Made by a program: the position numbers and the translations under genes
The notes under the pieces: generated by a model
What the model saw: only the letters and a program-made list of their open reading frames with translations
What the model was told of the DNA's origin: nothing
Database searches by the model: none
NCBI RefSeq assembly: GCF_036347135.1
Contig: NZ_CP108938.1
Location: 5,022,001 to 5,086,000, forward strand
From: Streptomyces sp. NBC_00775
Lineage (GTDB): Bacteria > Actinomycetota > Actinomycetes > Streptomycetales > Streptomycetaceae
Length of the DNA: 64,000 nucleotides
Reading direction: 5' to 3'
Shown: positions 27,654-37,187 of the stretch, piece after piece
Numbering within the stretch: the first letter of the stretch is position 1
Layout of the letters: every line of letters starts with the position of its first letter

Positions 27654-29465
27654 TCAGAACACCGGCGTCCCGTCCTGCGTCAGCTTCCAGTTGCTGACCG
27701 CGAAGTCGGCCGGGTTCAGGGTGACCTTGGCGGTGAAGTAGTCGATCATCAGCTGCCGGACCTCGTTGGTGGAGCTGTAGGCGATGTCGGCGGCGGCGAT
27801 GTGCGGGTAGCCGGAGCCGCCGTTGGCGCGGTAGTTGTTGACGGCGACGACGAAGACCTGGTCGTCGGCGACCGCGGTGCCGTTGTAGGTGAGGTTCTTG
27901 ATCCTGGAACCCTCGGCCTGCGCGATGTCGATCTCGTACGACACTCCCGCGGCCATGTCGTACATGTAGTCCCAGAAGCTGTTGGCGTTCGTCACCGTGG
28001 CGGTGTCGACGGCCGTGCCGCTCGGCACCTGGTGGTAGTACTTCGCCGCGTACTCCAGGTAGTCCTTGAGCTGGGCGCCGGTGAGCTTCTTGCCGTACAG
28101 GGTGTTGTCGTAGATGTAGAGACCGGCGACGTCACGGATGGTGACGTCGCCCTTGGGGATGTCGGCCGTACGGCTGAAGCACGCGGCGACCGAGATCAGC
28201 GGGAGCGCGGCGTCCGCCGTCGACAGGCCCGACTTGACCGACTCCATCTGGACCTGGTGGATGAAGTCCATGGCGGCGGTGTCCTTCCAGCACGCCTCGG
28301 CCGCCGACAGGTCCTCGGTACAGGTGCCGACGGCCGTGTTGACGTACTTCACCACCAGGTCGTGGTCGGCCTTGAGGAGGGCGGTGATCTCGGCGTCCTC
28401 CTCGACCGTGTTGGAGTTGAGGGTCTGCGCCTTGGTGCTGGTGACCTTCCACTGGCCGTGGACGAGTTCGAGCTCGAAGTCGAAGACGGTCAGGCGCATG
28501 CCCCAGCAGTACGGCTCGGAGAGGACGACGTCCTTGCCGGTCTCGGTGTTGGTGACCGTGTACGACGAGACCTCGGTGTGCGTGTGGCCGACGAGGATCG
28601 CGTCGATGCCCGGGACCTGCTCGGCCACGAGGTTCGACGCGTTCTCGACGTACGGGAGTTCGGTGCCGTACGACGAACTGCCGTCCAGGCCAGAGTGGTC
28701 GGTGAGGAAGACGACGTCGCAGCCGAGGGCGCGCATGCGGGGCACGTACTTCTTCGCCTGCTCGACGAGGCCGGTGAAGGCCATCTTGCCCGCGACGTTG
28801 TCCTTGTCCCACAGGGCGATTCCGGGGTTCGTGAGCCCCAGGATGCCGACCTTGATGTCGGGGGCGCCGGGAACGCGAATGCACTTCACGGTGAACGGCT
28901 GGAAGGCGGGCTTGAGCGTCTTCGCGTCGAGGGCGTTGGCGCCCAGCAGCGGGAAGTGGCACTGCTTCTCGAACTTGCGCAGCAGGTCGATGCCGTAGTT
29001 GAACTCGTGGTTGCCGAGCGCGGCGGCGTCGTACTTCAGGGCGTTCATGGCGACGGCCATCGGGTGCTTCGGCCCGTTGGTGCCGGTGATCGAGTCGACG
29101 CGCGCGTAGTAGTACGCCAGCGAGGTGCCCTGGATGATGTCGCCCGCGTCGACGAGCAGGACATGGTCCTCACCCTTGGCGGCGCGCTGCTGCTTGATGA
29201 GGGTGGCGACGCGGGCGACGCCGGTCTTGTTGCCCTTGCTGTCGCTGTAGGCGGCGTCCTTGTAGTAGTCCCAGTCGAAGACGTGGCTGTGCAGGTCGGT
29301 GGTGCCGAGGATGGAGAACGACCAGGTCTTGGGCGCCTTTTGGGGCTTCGTGCCAGAAGCCGCCTGGGCGGGCGTCGCGGCAGCGGTCCCCGCGACGGCC
29401 ACGGCCGCACCGGTGACGGCCGACTTCTTCACGAACTCCCGGCGGTTCAGGGGGTTGACGGGCAT
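27654..29465 (-). CDS. Tat-exported 5'-nucleotidase / cyclic-nucleotide phosphodiesterase family enzyme
   Basis: 603 residues, a secreted dinuclear metallophosphoesterase that releases phosphate from nucleotides. A Tat signal (NRREFVKKSAVTGAAVAVAG, cleavage after AQA) precedes the catalytic domain: GTTDLHSHVFDWDYY, LLVDAGDIIQGT, LGNHEFNYG, FLTDHSG and LVGHTHTEV supply the metal ligands. The C-terminal 5'-nucleotidase domain has YIYDNTLYGKKLTGAQLKDY and NNYRANGGSGYPHIA, substrate-binding features of the UshA/CpdB group. It is transcribed alone toward a strong terminator at 27576 and is divergent from the kinase at 29823. Confidence 0.92.
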   Translation of the reverse strand: MPVNPLNRREFVKKSAVTGAAVAVAGTAAATPAQAASGTKPQKAPKTWSFSILGTTDLHSHVFDWDYYKDAAYSDSKGNKTGVARVATLIKQQRAAKGEDHVLLVDAGDIIQGTSLAYYYARVDSITGTNGPKHPMAVAMNALKYDAAALGNHEFNYGIDLLRKFEKQCHFPLLGANALDAKTLKPAFQPFTVKCIRVPGAPDIKVGILGLTNPGIALWDKDNVAGKMAFTGLVEQAKKYVPRMRALGCDVVFLTDHSGLDGSSSYGTELPYVENASNLVAEQVPGIDAILVGHTHTEVSSYTVTNTETGKDVVLSEPYCWGMRLTVFDFELELVHGQWKVTSTKAQTLNSNTVEEDAEITALLKADHDLVVKYVNTAVGTCTEDLSAAEACWKDTAAMDFIHQVQMESVKSGLSTADAALPLISVAACFSRTADIPKGDVTIRDVAGLYIYDNTLYGKKLTGAQLKDYLEYAAKYYHQVPSGTAVDTATVTNANSFWDYMYDMAAGVSYEIDIAQAEGSRIKNLTYNGTAVADDQVFVVAVNNYRANGGSGYPHIAAADIAYSSTNEVRQLMIDYFTAKVTLNPADFAVSNWKLTQDGTPVF

Positions 29466-29822
29466 ACGGGGCTCCTGGGAGTGGGGTGGCGGGGGCAGGG
29501 GAACGGGCCGTGCGAGCCGTGCGGGGGCCTGTGGGGACTACACGCGTAGATCGTGGTCGCGGACGTACCCCTTCCGAAACCAGGAACACCCCATCTCCCG
29601 GTCAAGTAACGGAAATTGCCTGCCGCCGCTCCGCATCCTCCCGGCATTCCCCCCGCGTCCTCCCTTCATCCTCCCTTCATCCTCAGGGGATCCTCATGGA
29701 GGATCGGGTCAAAGTGCCCCAACTCCCCTATTGCTGTGCAAAGATCCGCGCAGAGGATCTGAGTGAGGATCCGGGCTCCGACGAATCACCTGGTCTCATC
29801 CAGCGGTTGGCAGGAGAGCGGC
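29466..29822. other. divergent promoter region between nucleotidase and kinase
   Basis: 357 bp without a gene. It contains a direct repeat CCCTTCATCCT / CCCTTCATCCT around 29661-29684 and a palindrome GATCCTC-ATG-GAGGATC at 29689-29705, plus further GAGGATC half-sites at 29753 and 29765. These could be an operator for the kinase gene. No PHO box of the GTTCACC type was found. Confidence 0.6.
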
Positions 29823-31688
29823 ATGGACCCCCTTGGCCCCGAGGATCCGCCCCGTATAGGCCCGTACCGTCTGATCGGCAGGCTCGGCGCGGGCGGAATG
29901 GGCCGGGTCTACCTCGCCCGTTCCGAAGGCGGGCGGACCGTGGCCGTCAAGCTCGTCCGGACCGAACTGGCCCAGGAGCCGGAATTCCGGCGGCGGTTCG
30001 CACACGAGGTGGCGGCCGCGCGCCGCGTCGGCGGGGCGTGGACCGCGCCCGTACTGGACGCGGACACGGAGGCGGCAACGCCCTGGGTGGCCACCGGGTA
30101 CATTCCCGGGCCCTCCCTCCAGACGGTCGTGGACAAGGAGTACGGGCCGCTGCCCCTGGCCTCCGTCCGCGTCCTGGCGAACCGGCTCGCCGTCTCCCTC
30201 CAGGCGATCCACGCCGCGGGCCTCATCCACCGTGACCTCAAGCCGTCCAACATCCTCCTGACCGTCGACGCGCCCCGCGTCATCGACTTCGGGATCGCCC
30301 GGGCCCTGGACACCGTCCTGGACGACTTCAGGACCCGTACCGGCATGATGATCGGCTCGCCGGGTTTCATGTCGCCCGAGCAGGTACGCGGCCTGCGCAC
30401 CTCCCCGGCCTCGGACGTCTTCTGCCTCGGCTCGGTGCTCGCCTTCGCGGCGACGGGCCGACCGCCGTTCGGCACGGCGATCAGCGGCCTGCACGCCCTG
30501 CTGTTCCGCGTCGCGGAGGAGGAACCTGACCTGGCCGGCTTGCCGCCGGGCATCGGCACGCTCGTACGGGACTGTCTGCGGAAGGATCCGTCCCTGCGGC
30601 CCACCCCGGCCGAGGTCGCGGCCCGCACGGAGGGCGGTGCCGGGAACGAGCCCTGGCTGCCGGGGGCGTTGCTGGCGGGGCTGGGGCGACGGGCGGCGGA
30701 GCTGCTGGACGCGGACGGGCCTCCTACGGAGGCGGCGGCATCTCCGACGGAGGTCGCGACACCTCCACCTCCGACCGCGGATGCGGTGACCCGGGACTTC
30801 GGGGTGGCGCCCGGCGAGGTGCCGGTGGACCCTGGGCCGCCCGTACCGGTCGAACCGGCCGCGCGACCCCGCCGACGCAGGACCCGGCTCATCGTCGTCG
30901 CCGCCGCGGCTGCGATCGTCGCGGCGATCGTCGTTCTCTCCCAGTTGCCCGGCGGGGGCGGCGACAACGACAACAAGGGCGGCGGAAGCAGCGCGGGCAG
31001 CAGCAGTTCAGGCAGCGGCGCGGACCCGTTCGCCGGGGCCTGGGAGGGCGAGCTCACGAAGAACGGCGAGGACGCCAAGATTTTCGTCCGGATAGTGATC
31101 CTCGGCGGCGCCAAGCCGGGTGACAAGGGCTCTACCTTCCTCTCTGTCACCCCGGACTTGCTGTGCAAGGGCGAGGCCGGTCTGGCCTCGAAGAGTGCCG
31201 ACGAACTCGTCCTCAACCCCGGAAAGATCACCGCCAGTCTCCCCGCCGACTCCTCCCAGCACTGCGTCATGGCTGCGGCGCAGCACCTGACCCCCAAGGG
31301 GGGCGATCTGCACTGGACGGCGGCAGATCTCAGCGGCGACCTCACCCGGGCTCTGACCGACAAGCGGCCGGTGTCCGCTGCCTACCTCGGCACCTGGAAG
31401 CTCGCCCATCCCTCCGACGCGGCCGAAGCCGCCGACCGCATCACCATCAAGCAGGGCGCCTTCGGCAGCGAGGTGGCCACGACGACCCAGACCAACAGCG
31501 ACAACGGCGCCCCCTGCGCATATCACTCGACCCTCGTCTCAGCCACCGACGCCCTTCTCCTCGGCCCCGACCTCTCCGACAGTTGCGCCCCCGGTCCGTC
31601 CCACATGTTCACCATCACCGGCAAGGACAAGCTCCGCCTGACGAACTGGGACAACGGCAAAACCATCGACGTCGTACGCGCCGACTGA
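29823..31688 (+). CDS. membrane Ser/Thr protein kinase, paralogue of the 16357 kinase
   Basis: 621 residues; ATG with AGGAG six bases upstream. The kinase domain (about 12-275) has LGAGGMGRVYLARSEGG, HRDLKPSNIL, DFGIARAL and GSPGFMSPEQ. A short Pro-rich linker precedes the transmembrane helix (about 370-390, TRLIVVAAAAAIVAAIVV). A Gly/Ser stalk and two tandem external domains follow: about 418-515 (FAGAWEGELTKNG, DLLCKGEA, SSQHCVMAA) and about 518-620 (YLGTWKLAHPSD, GAPCAYHST, SDSCAPGPS). The second is clearly related to the external domain of the kinase at 16357. Signal unknown. Confidence 0.9.
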   Translation: MDPLGPEDPPRIGPYRLIGRLGAGGMGRVYLARSEGGRTVAVKLVRTELAQEPEFRRRFAHEVAAARRVGGAWTAPVLDADTEAATPWVATGYIPGPSLQTVVDKEYGPLPLASVRVLANRLAVSLQAIHAAGLIHRDLKPSNILLTVDAPRVIDFGIARALDTVLDDFRTRTGMMIGSPGFMSPEQVRGLRTSPASDVFCLGSVLAFAATGRPPFGTAISGLHALLFRVAEEEPDLAGLPPGIGTLVRDCLRKDPSLRPTPAEVAARTEGGAGNEPWLPGALLAGLGRRAAELLDADGPPTEAAASPTEVATPPPPTADAVTRDFGVAPGEVPVDPGPPVPVEPAARPRRRRTRLIVVAAAAAIVAAIVVLSQLPGGGGDNDNKGGGSSAGSSSSGSGADPFAGAWEGELTKNGEDAKIFVRIVILGGAKPGDKGSTFLSVTPDLLCKGEAGLASKSADELVLNPGKITASLPADSSQHCVMAAAQHLTPKGGDLHWTAADLSGDLTRALTDKRPVSAAYLGTWKLAHPSDAAEAADRITIKQGAFGSEVATTTQTNSDNGAPCAYHSTLVSATDALLLGPDLSDSCAPGPSHMFTITGKDKLRLTNWDNGKTIDVVRAD

Positions 31689-31714
31689 CCACCGGACGAC
31701 GACGCCCCAGCGCA

Positions 31715-31747
31715 GAGGCCGCCGCCCCGGCTTGGGACGACGGCCTC
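31715..31747. terminator. bidirectional hairpin between kinase and purA
   Basis: GAGGCCGCCG at 31715-31724 pairs with CGACGGCCTC at 31738-31747 with one mismatch, around a 13-nt loop. It lies between two convergent stops and can serve both genes. Confidence 0.7.
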
Positions 31748-31763
31748 GCTTCAGCTGAACCGA

Positions 31764-33047
31764 CTAGATGAACGAGTTGATCTCGATCGTCTCGTCGCGG
31801 CCCGGCCCGACACCGATCGCGGAGATCGGCGCACCGGACATGTCCTCCAGCGCCTTGACGTACGCCTGGGCGTTCTTCGGGAGGTCCTCGAAGGTCTTGG
31901 CCTTCGTGATGTCCTCCGACCAGCCCGGGAGGGTCTCGTAGATCGGCTTCGCGTGGTGGAAGTCGGTCTGCGAGTACGGGAGCTCCTCGACGCGCTTGCC
32001 GTCGATCTCGTACGCCACGCAGACCGGGATCTCCTCCCAGCCGGTCAGGACGTCCAGCTTGGTGAGGAAGAAGTCGGTCAGACCGTTCACACGCGTCGCG
32101 TAGCGGGCGATGACCGCGTCGAACCAGCCGCAGCGGCGGTCACGGCCGGTCGTGACACCCCGCTCGCCGCCGATGCGGCGCAGCGCGTCGCCGTCCTCGT
32201 CGAAGAGCTCGGTCGGGAACGGGCCCGAGCCGACACGGGTCGTGTACGCCTTGAGGATGCCGATGACCCGGCTGATCTTCGTCGGGCCGACACCCGCACC
32301 CGTGCACGCCCCACCCGCGGTGGGGTTGCTGGACGTCACGAACGGATACGTACCGTGGTCGATGTCCAGGAGCGTGCCCTGGCCGCCCTCGAAGAGCACG
32401 ACCTTGTCCTGCTCCAGCGCCTGGTTGAGGACCAGGACGGTGTCCGCGACGTACGGCTTGAGCCGGTCCGCGTAGCTCAGCAGCTCCTCGACGACCTGGC
32501 CGGCCTCGATGGCGCGGCGGTTGTAGAGCTTGGTGAGCAGCTGGTTCTTGACCTCAAGAGCCGCTTCGACCTTCTGCGTCAGGATCGACTCGTCGTACAG
32601 GTCCTGGATGCGGATGCCGACGCGGTTGATCTTGTCCGCGTAGGTGGGGCCGATGCCACGCCCCGTCGTGCCGATCTTCCGCTTCCCGAGGAAGCGTTCC
32701 GTCACCTTGTCCACGGTCACGTTGTACGACGTGATGAGGTGGGCGTTTCCGCTGATCAGGAGCTTGGACGTGTCGACGCCGCGCTCGTTCAGTCCGTTCA
32801 GCTCGGAGAACAGGACCGACGGGTCGACGACGACTCCGTTTCCGATCACCGGAGTGCACTCCGGCGTGAGGATTCCGGAAGGGAGGAGGTGGAGGGCATA
32901 CTTCTGATCGCCCACGACTACCGTATGGCCGGCGTTGTTGCCGCCCTGGTAGCGCACCACATAGTCCACAGATCCACCGAGCAGGTCGGTGGCCTTTCCC
33001 TTGCCTTCGTCACCCCACTGAGCACCGAGCAGCACAAGTGCGGGCAC
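31764..33047 (-). CDS. purA: adenylosuccinate synthetase
   Basis: 427 residues; joins aspartate and IMP with GTP to make adenylosuccinate, the first step toward AMP. The GTP-binding P-loop [18 protein letters not shown] is at the N-terminus, followed by [13 protein letters not shown] and [11 protein letters not shown], then [13 protein letters not shown], the base-specificity region. GTG start at 33047 with GGGGTG about ten bases upstream. The upstream leader of about 130 nt holds a strong hairpin at 33179-33204. It is convergent with the kinase and divergent from the gene at 33239. Confidence 0.97.
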   Translation of the reverse strand: MPALVLLGAQWGDEGKGKATDLLGGSVDYVVRYQGGNNAGHTVVVGDQKYALHLLPSGILTPECTPVIGNGVVVDPSVLFSELNGLNERGVDTSKLLISGNAHLITSYNVTVDKVTERFLGKRKIGTTGRGIGPTYADKINRVGIRIQDLYDESILTQKVEAALEVKNQLLTKLYNRRAIEAGQVVEELLSYADRLKPYVADTVLVLNQALEQDKVVLFEGGQGTLLDIDHGTYPFVTSSNPTAGGACTGAGVGPTKISRVIGILKAYTTRVGSGPFPTELFDEDGDALRRIGGERGVTTGRDRRCGWFDAVIARYATRVNGLTDFFLTKLDVLTGWEEIPVCVAYEIDGKRVEELPYSQTDFHHAKPIYETLPGWSEDITKAKTFEDLPKNAQAYVKALEDMSGAPISAIGVGPGRDETIEINSFI

Positions 33048-33178
33048 AGGCGTACACCCCTTCCGGGCGGGGCATGTCCAAGGTCGGGGACGTACGCGGC
33101 TGGTTTTCGATACGGCTGCGTACGCCGGCGACCTCCTTTGGCCGCGACCGTCGGACCGGATGCCCCGGAATAGACGAA

Positions 33179-33204
33179 GCCCCTGGCGCAATAGCGCAAG
33201 GGGC
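33179..33204. promoter_or_regulatory. hairpin in the purA / diacylglycerol-kinase-like divergent region
   Basis: An 11-bp stem (GCCCCTGGCGC against GCGCAAGGGGC, one G-A mismatch) with the loop AATA, followed at 33206-33216 by a small CTTGC-A-GCAAG stem. It starts 132 bp upstream of purA and ends 34 bp before the plus-strand ATG. It could be a leader structure, an early terminator or a protein site. Confidence 0.55.
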
Positions 33205-33238
33205 TCTTGCAGCAAGATGGTACCCGAGGAAGCGAGGC

Positions 33239-34090
33239 ATGACCGAGGTGGCGGCTTCCGACCAGCTCTTGGTGGTCATCGACCCGGTCGCCCGTCGGAC
33301 GGACGGCGAGTCTGTACGGATCGCGAAAGACGTGCTCAGCGCGGGTGCGGCGACAAAAGTGTGCCTGCCGGAGGGGCCCGAGGAATTCGCTCGGGCATTG
33401 GCCCGACGGGGGTCCCGGCGACCGGTCGTGATCGGCGACGACCGGGCCCTGTTGCGAACTGTGTCCCTTTTGCACCGGCAACGGGAGCTCACCGCGTGTG
33501 CGCTGTCGCTGGTGCCGGTGGGGGGTGTGCTGTCGCTGGCCCGGTCGCTGGGGGTGCCGACCGGGGCCGTGGCCGCCGCGCGGGCCGTTCTCGACGGGGT
33601 CGAGCGGCGGCTGGACCTGCTCGTGGACGACAGCGACGGGGTGGTGCTGGGCGCGCTCCGGATCCCGTCGGTGCTGTCCCCGGTCCCCTCGGAGGTCCCC
33701 TCGGAGGCCGCGTCGCACCCCTGGCTGCGCACCTGCCAGTCCCTGGTCCGCACCCTCGCCGCGCGGCCTTCGCGGCTGGCTGCCGTGCCTGGGCCCGGGC
33801 CCGCGCGGTTGCGGATCGAGGTGGACGGGGTGCTGGTGGTGGATCTTGACCAGCCTGTGGAGACGGTGTGGGTGACACCCGGGGTGTCGGGGGGTGCGGA
33901 GGTGGAGATCCGGCCCGCGTCGGTGGGGGTCGAGGGGTCGCCCCTCCGGGTCGTGGGGCGGCGGGTGACGGTGTCCGGGGCCGACTTTCGGTATCGGGCG
34001 GACTCTGTGGTCGGGGGGCCTGTGCGGACTCGGACGTGGGTGGTGCGGGAGGGGGCGTGGGGGCTTACCTTGCCGCCGGGGCGCGCGTAG
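33239..34090 (+). CDS. diacylglycerol-kinase-catalytic-domain-like protein
   Basis: 283 residues, ATG with GAGGA eight bases upstream. The N-terminal part looks like the first half of a DAGK_cat fold: [17 protein letters not shown], then [20 protein letters not shown] in the place of the nucleotide-binding GGDGT loop, which is not preserved as such. The C-terminal part has the beta-rich [21 protein letters not shown] and the closing [15 protein letters not shown] of lipid-kinase C-domains. Because the GGDG motif is altered, lipid kinase activity is uncertain. It always sits beside purA in my memory of Streptomyces genomes, with no known reason. Confidence 0.7.
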   Translation: MTEVAASDQLLVVIDPVARRTDGESVRIAKDVLSAGAATKVCLPEGPEEFARALARRGSRRPVVIGDDRALLRTVSLLHRQRELTACALSLVPVGGVLSLARSLGVPTGAVAAARAVLDGVERRLDLLVDDSDGVVLGALRIPSVLSPVPSEVPSEAASHPWLRTCQSLVRTLAARPSRLAAVPGPGPARLRIEVDGVLVVDLDQPVETVWVTPGVSGGAEVEIRPASVGVEGSPLRVVGRRVTVSGADFRYRADSVVGGPVRTRTWVVREGAWGLTLPPGRA

Positions 34091-34255
34091 GGGGTTTTCG
34101 CCCCCGCCGCCCCTACCCGTCCCATCCCGTTCCTGGGGGCTGCGCCCCCAGACCCCCCTGAAAGATTGCGCCGTTCCCCGCGCCCCTGAATGCGTCTGCG
34201 GGGCGGTGGGGGCTGGTCGCGCAGTTCCCCGCGCCCCTTAAGGGCGCCTGGTTAG
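34091..34255. repeat. GC-rich intergenic repeat, copy 3
   Basis: Starts with GGGGGTTTTCGCCCCCGCCG followed by the CCCTACCCGTCCCATCC block and a GGGGGCTGCGCCCCC hairpin. GTTCCCCGCGCCCCT then appears twice (around 34172 and 34225). It directly follows the gene at 33239. Confidence 0.8.
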
Positions 34256-34264
34256 GGTGCTGGG

Positions 34265-34678
34265 ATGGCCAAGGTGAGACTGAGCAACGACACCGACGAG
34301 ATACTCGCGCTCTGGATCGAGCCGCTCGGTGAGGACCGTTGGATGAAGCCGGGCGAGCAGTTCACGGTCGTGGCCGGTGACTCGGAGCCCGTGCCCGCGG
34401 ACGACGTGCCGTTCGACGTGGCCTTCCACGACCAGGGCATCAGCGTCTGGGTGAACGTCGGCTACGAGGCCGTCGTCTATGACCAGTCGGGCGCCGAACT
34501 GGACTGCGGCCACCAGCGCCCCCTCGAAGTCCTGCGCTCCTGGACCGAGTCGGCCGAAGCCGCCGCCACCAGGGCCGAAACCCGGCCCGACTTCTCACCG
34601 TCGCTCCGCGAGTCGATACGCAAGACCGCCAGCGACATGCGCCACCAACTCACCACCGCCGAGGCGGAGGGCTCTTAG
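34265..34678 (+). CDS. conserved hypothetical protein
   Basis: 137 residues, acidic, no signal or membrane segment. The N-terminal half looks beta-rich (MAKVRLSNDTDEILALWIEP, MKPGEQFTVVAGD, VPFDVAFHDQGISVWVNVGY). The C-terminal half is helical (LEVLRSWTESAEAAATRAET). No motif I can tie to a function. The gene is flanked on both sides by repeats and stands alone between the purA region and eutC, so it gives no context clue. Confidence 0.7.
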   Translation: MAKVRLSNDTDEILALWIEPLGEDRWMKPGEQFTVVAGDSEPVPADDVPFDVAFHDQGISVWVNVGYEAVVYDQSGAELDCGHQRPLEVLRSWTESAEAAATRAETRPDFSPSLRESIRKTASDMRHQLTTAEAEGS

Positions 34679-34711
34679 CTTTTGGCTTTTGGCTTTTGGC
34701 TTTTGGCTTTT
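34679..34711 (+). repeat. 7-bp tandem repeat CTTTTGG
   Basis: Four perfect CTTTTGG units and a partial fifth begin just after the TAG of the gene at 34265. The tract is unusually A/T-rich for this genome. A short piece of the GCGCGGGGAACTGCGCGACC repeat element follows (34712-34760). Confidence 0.85.
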
Positions 34712-34779
34712 AGGGGCGCGGGGAACTGCGCGACCAGCCCCCACCGGCCCGCAGCCGAGACACAGCCAAACCGACGGCG

Positions 34780-35580
34780 TCACCCCACCGACAGCGCCGT
34801 GTCCGACTCGTCCTTCAAGGCAACCCCCGTGCAACCCAGCTCCCGCGCCCCCCGCATCAACGCCACCAGCTTGGCGGCAGCCGCGGCATGGGCCAGCCCC
34901 AGCGGTGGCCGGATGTTGGAGAGACAGTTGCGGTCGGCGTCGGTGGTGTGGCCGGGGCGGGGGGTGTGGGTCAGGTAGGCACCCAGCGAGTCGGCCGCCG
35001 ACATACCGGGGCGCTCGCCGATGAGGACGACCACCATCGAGGCCCCGAGCGCCTGCGCGATGTCGTCCCCGAGCGCCACCCTGGCCTGCTCGGCAAGCAC
35101 CACCGGCGCGATTCGCCACTCGGCGGGCAGCAGCGCCGTCGTCTCCCGGATCACCGGCGCGGCATGCTCATGGACGGCCCGGCTGGACAACCCGTCGGCG
35201 ACCACGAACACCAGGTCCCAGTCGTCGCGCGGCAGATGTGCGCGGTCGATGTCGTCCAGCCGCCGCCCCAGGTCGGGGCGCTGAAGGTACGTGAGCCGAT
35301 CGGGGGCGGCACTGCGCACCCGTATCGTCGGAACGCCCGTCAGCGCGGCCGCCACCACGTCCGGCTCGAACGGCGAATGCACCGCGTCCCGCGCCGCCGC
35401 ATGCGCGGCCTGCAGTTCGAGCCGGTGCCGGGTGGGCAGCGCGGACCCCGCACGGCCGAGTCCGATCCGGGCCTGGGTGTGGCGGCGCAGCGACGCCCAG
35501 AGAGCGGCGTCGGATTCGGGCGGTGCCACCAAGGCCCGTACGAGTGTTGCCAGTTGGCCCAGTTGGCGGTCGTCCGTCAT
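34780..35580 (-). CDS. eutC: ethanolamine ammonia-lyase small subunit
   Basis: 266 residues; with EutB forms the adenosylcobalamin-dependent lyase that converts ethanolamine to acetaldehyde and ammonia. Family features: LRRHTQARIGLGRAGSALPT near residue 30, DWDLVFVVADGLSSRAVHEH, MVVVLIGERPGMSAADSLGA and DRNCLSNIRPPLGL, the last near the base-off cobalamin contact. The ATG overlaps the eutB stop as ATGA, so the subunits are translationally coupled for 1:1 assembly. Confidence 0.95.
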   Translation of the reverse strand: MTDDRQLGQLATLVRALVAPPESDAALWASLRRHTQARIGLGRAGSALPTRHRLELQAAHAAARDAVHSPFEPDVVAAALTGVPTIRVRSAAPDRLTYLQRPDLGRRLDDIDRAHLPRDDWDLVFVVADGLSSRAVHEHAAPVIRETTALLPAEWRIAPVVLAEQARVALGDDIAQALGASMVVVLIGERPGMSAADSLGAYLTHTPRPGHTTDADRNCLSNIRPPLGLAHAAAAAKLVALMRGARELGCTGVALKDESDTALSVG

Positions 35581-36971
35581 GCCGCTATCTCCTTGCCGAT
35601 CGTCATCAAGGGGTGCGCCGTACCGGACACATCCCTGATGGCGCCACCGCCGTCCAGCAGCCCGATTCCGTCCAGCCATGCCTCGAACTCCGGTGCCGGG
35701 CGCAGCCCGAGGACCTCGCGCAGGTACAACGCGTCGTGGTACGAGGCGGATTGGTAGTTGAGCATGATGTCGTCGCCGCCCGGCGTGCAGATCACGAAGG
35801 ACGCGCCTGCCACGCCCAGCATGGTGAGCATCGTGGCGATGTCGTCGTCGTCCGCGTCGGCGTGGTTGGTGTAGCAAATGTCCAGGCCCATCGGGAGGCC
35901 GAGCAGCTTGCCGCAGAAGTGGTCCTCCAGGGCCGCCCGGAGGATCTGGCGGCCGTCGTACAGGTACTCCGGGCCGATGAAGCCCACGACGGTGTTCACC
36001 AGCAGCGGGTCGTAGCGCCGGGCCACCGCGTACGCCCGCGCCTCCACCGTCTGCTGGTCCACCCCGTGGTGCGCGTCGGCGGACAGCGCGCTGCCCTGGC
36101 CGGTCTCGAAGTAGAGGGCGTTCTGCCCGACCGTCCCCCGCCCGAGCCCCTTGGCGGCCTCGTACGCCTCGTCGAGCAGCCCCAGGGTGACGCCGAAGGA
36201 CGCGTTCGCGGCCTGCGTACCGGCGATGGACTGGAAGACGAGGTCGACGGGGGCGCCGCGTTCCATCAGGTCGATGCTGGTGGTGACGTGGCACAGGACG
36301 CAGGACTGGGTGGGGATGGAGTAGCGGTCGATCACTCCGTCCAGCAGCTCCAGCAGGTCCCGTACCGCCTTCGGACTGTCCGTCGCCGGGTTGATGCCGA
36401 TCACCGCGTCGCCGGAGCCGAGGAGGAGTCCGTCGAGCAGGGCCGCCGCGACGCCCGCCGGGTCGTCGGTGGGGTGGTTGGGCTGGAGGCGGGTGGCCAG
36501 CCGGCCGGGCAGGCCGATCGTGGAGCGGAAGGCGGTGACCACCCGCACCTTGCGGGCGACCGCCACCAGGTCCGCGTTGCCCATGAGCTTGGAGACGGCG
36601 GCCACCATCTCGGGCGTCAGCCCGGGGGCCAGCGCGGCGAGCGCCGCCGCGTCCGCCGCCTCGGACAGCAGCCACTCCCGGAAGTCGCCGACGGTGAGCG
36701 CGGACACGGGTGCGAAGGCCACCGGGTCATGGCTGTCCACGATCAGCCGGGTCACGTCGTCGTCCTCGTACGGAATCACCGGCTCGGCGAGAAACCGCGC
36801 GAGCGGCACCTCGGCCAGCGCCCACCGCGCCGCCACCCGCGCCTGCGCGGACTCGGCGGCGAGGCCGGCGAGCCGGTCGCCGGAGCGCTCGGGGCTCGCG
36901 GCGGCGAGCAGCGACGCGAGGCCGGCGAAGGTGTATTTCCGGCCGCCGAGGGTGGCGGAGTAGGTGCTCAT
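35577..36971 (-). CDS. eutB: ethanolamine ammonia-lyase large subunit
   Basis: 464 residues, the TIM-barrel catalytic subunit. Motifs: KLMGNADLVAVARKVRVVT, LPGRLATRLQPNHPTDDPAG, GSGDAVIGINPATDS, LMERGAPVDLVFQSIAGTQA, ALYFETGQGSALSADAHHGV, LEDHFCGKLLGLPMGLDIC, and ICTPGGDDIMLNYQSASYHD with conserved active-site residues. I chose the ATG at 36971, which gives the family's usual N-terminus; there is no good ribosome site. No eut shell, eutA reactivase or alcohol/aldehyde dehydrogenase genes accompany it, so this is the free-cytosol form. The permease at 37188 is divergent. Confidence 0.96.
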   Translation of the reverse strand: MSTYSATLGGRKYTFAGLASLLAAASPERSGDRLAGLAAESAQARVAARWALAEVPLARFLAEPVIPYEDDDVTRLIVDSHDPVAFAPVSALTVGDFREWLLSEAADAAALAALAPGLTPEMVAAVSKLMGNADLVAVARKVRVVTAFRSTIGLPGRLATRLQPNHPTDDPAGVAAALLDGLLLGSGDAVIGINPATDSPKAVRDLLELLDGVIDRYSIPTQSCVLCHVTTSIDLMERGAPVDLVFQSIAGTQAANASFGVTLGLLDEAYEAAKGLGRGTVGQNALYFETGQGSALSADAHHGVDQQTVEARAYAVARRYDPLLVNTVVGFIGPEYLYDGRQILRAALEDHFCGKLLGLPMGLDICYTNHADADDDDIATMLTMLGVAGASFVICTPGGDDIMLNYQSASYHDALYLREVLGLRPAPEFEAWLDGIGLLDGGGAIRDVSGTAHPLMTIGKEIAA

Positions 36972-37187
36972 GACGGCGACCGTACGAAGGGGCACGGGGC
37001 CGGGTCCACACCCGGCCGGAGAGTTAACGCAGACGTTCGCTCCCGCACCGCTCTAAAGGTCTGGTTGACAAACATTTAACGCGGCTGCCGGTAAGACGAC
37101 TCATTTGCCCAGCAGGATTCCGGCTCATCGAACACCACCGATCACCGAGCGATCAGCGACTGAGTGCATGAGGAAAGGGGCCACCCG

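Noticed and set aside
29466..29822. PHO box ahead of the 5'-nucleotidase
   Set aside because: No pair of 11-bp GTTCACC-type direct repeats was found.
33110..33145. Upstream short ORF in the purA leader behind AAAGGAGG
   Set aside because: The strong ribosome-site-like sequence has no ATG, GTG or TTG at a usable distance.
36972..37187. Cobalamin or other riboswitch near the ethanolamine genes
   Set aside because: No B12-box-like sequence or multi-stem fold was visible; only an isolated TTGACA.
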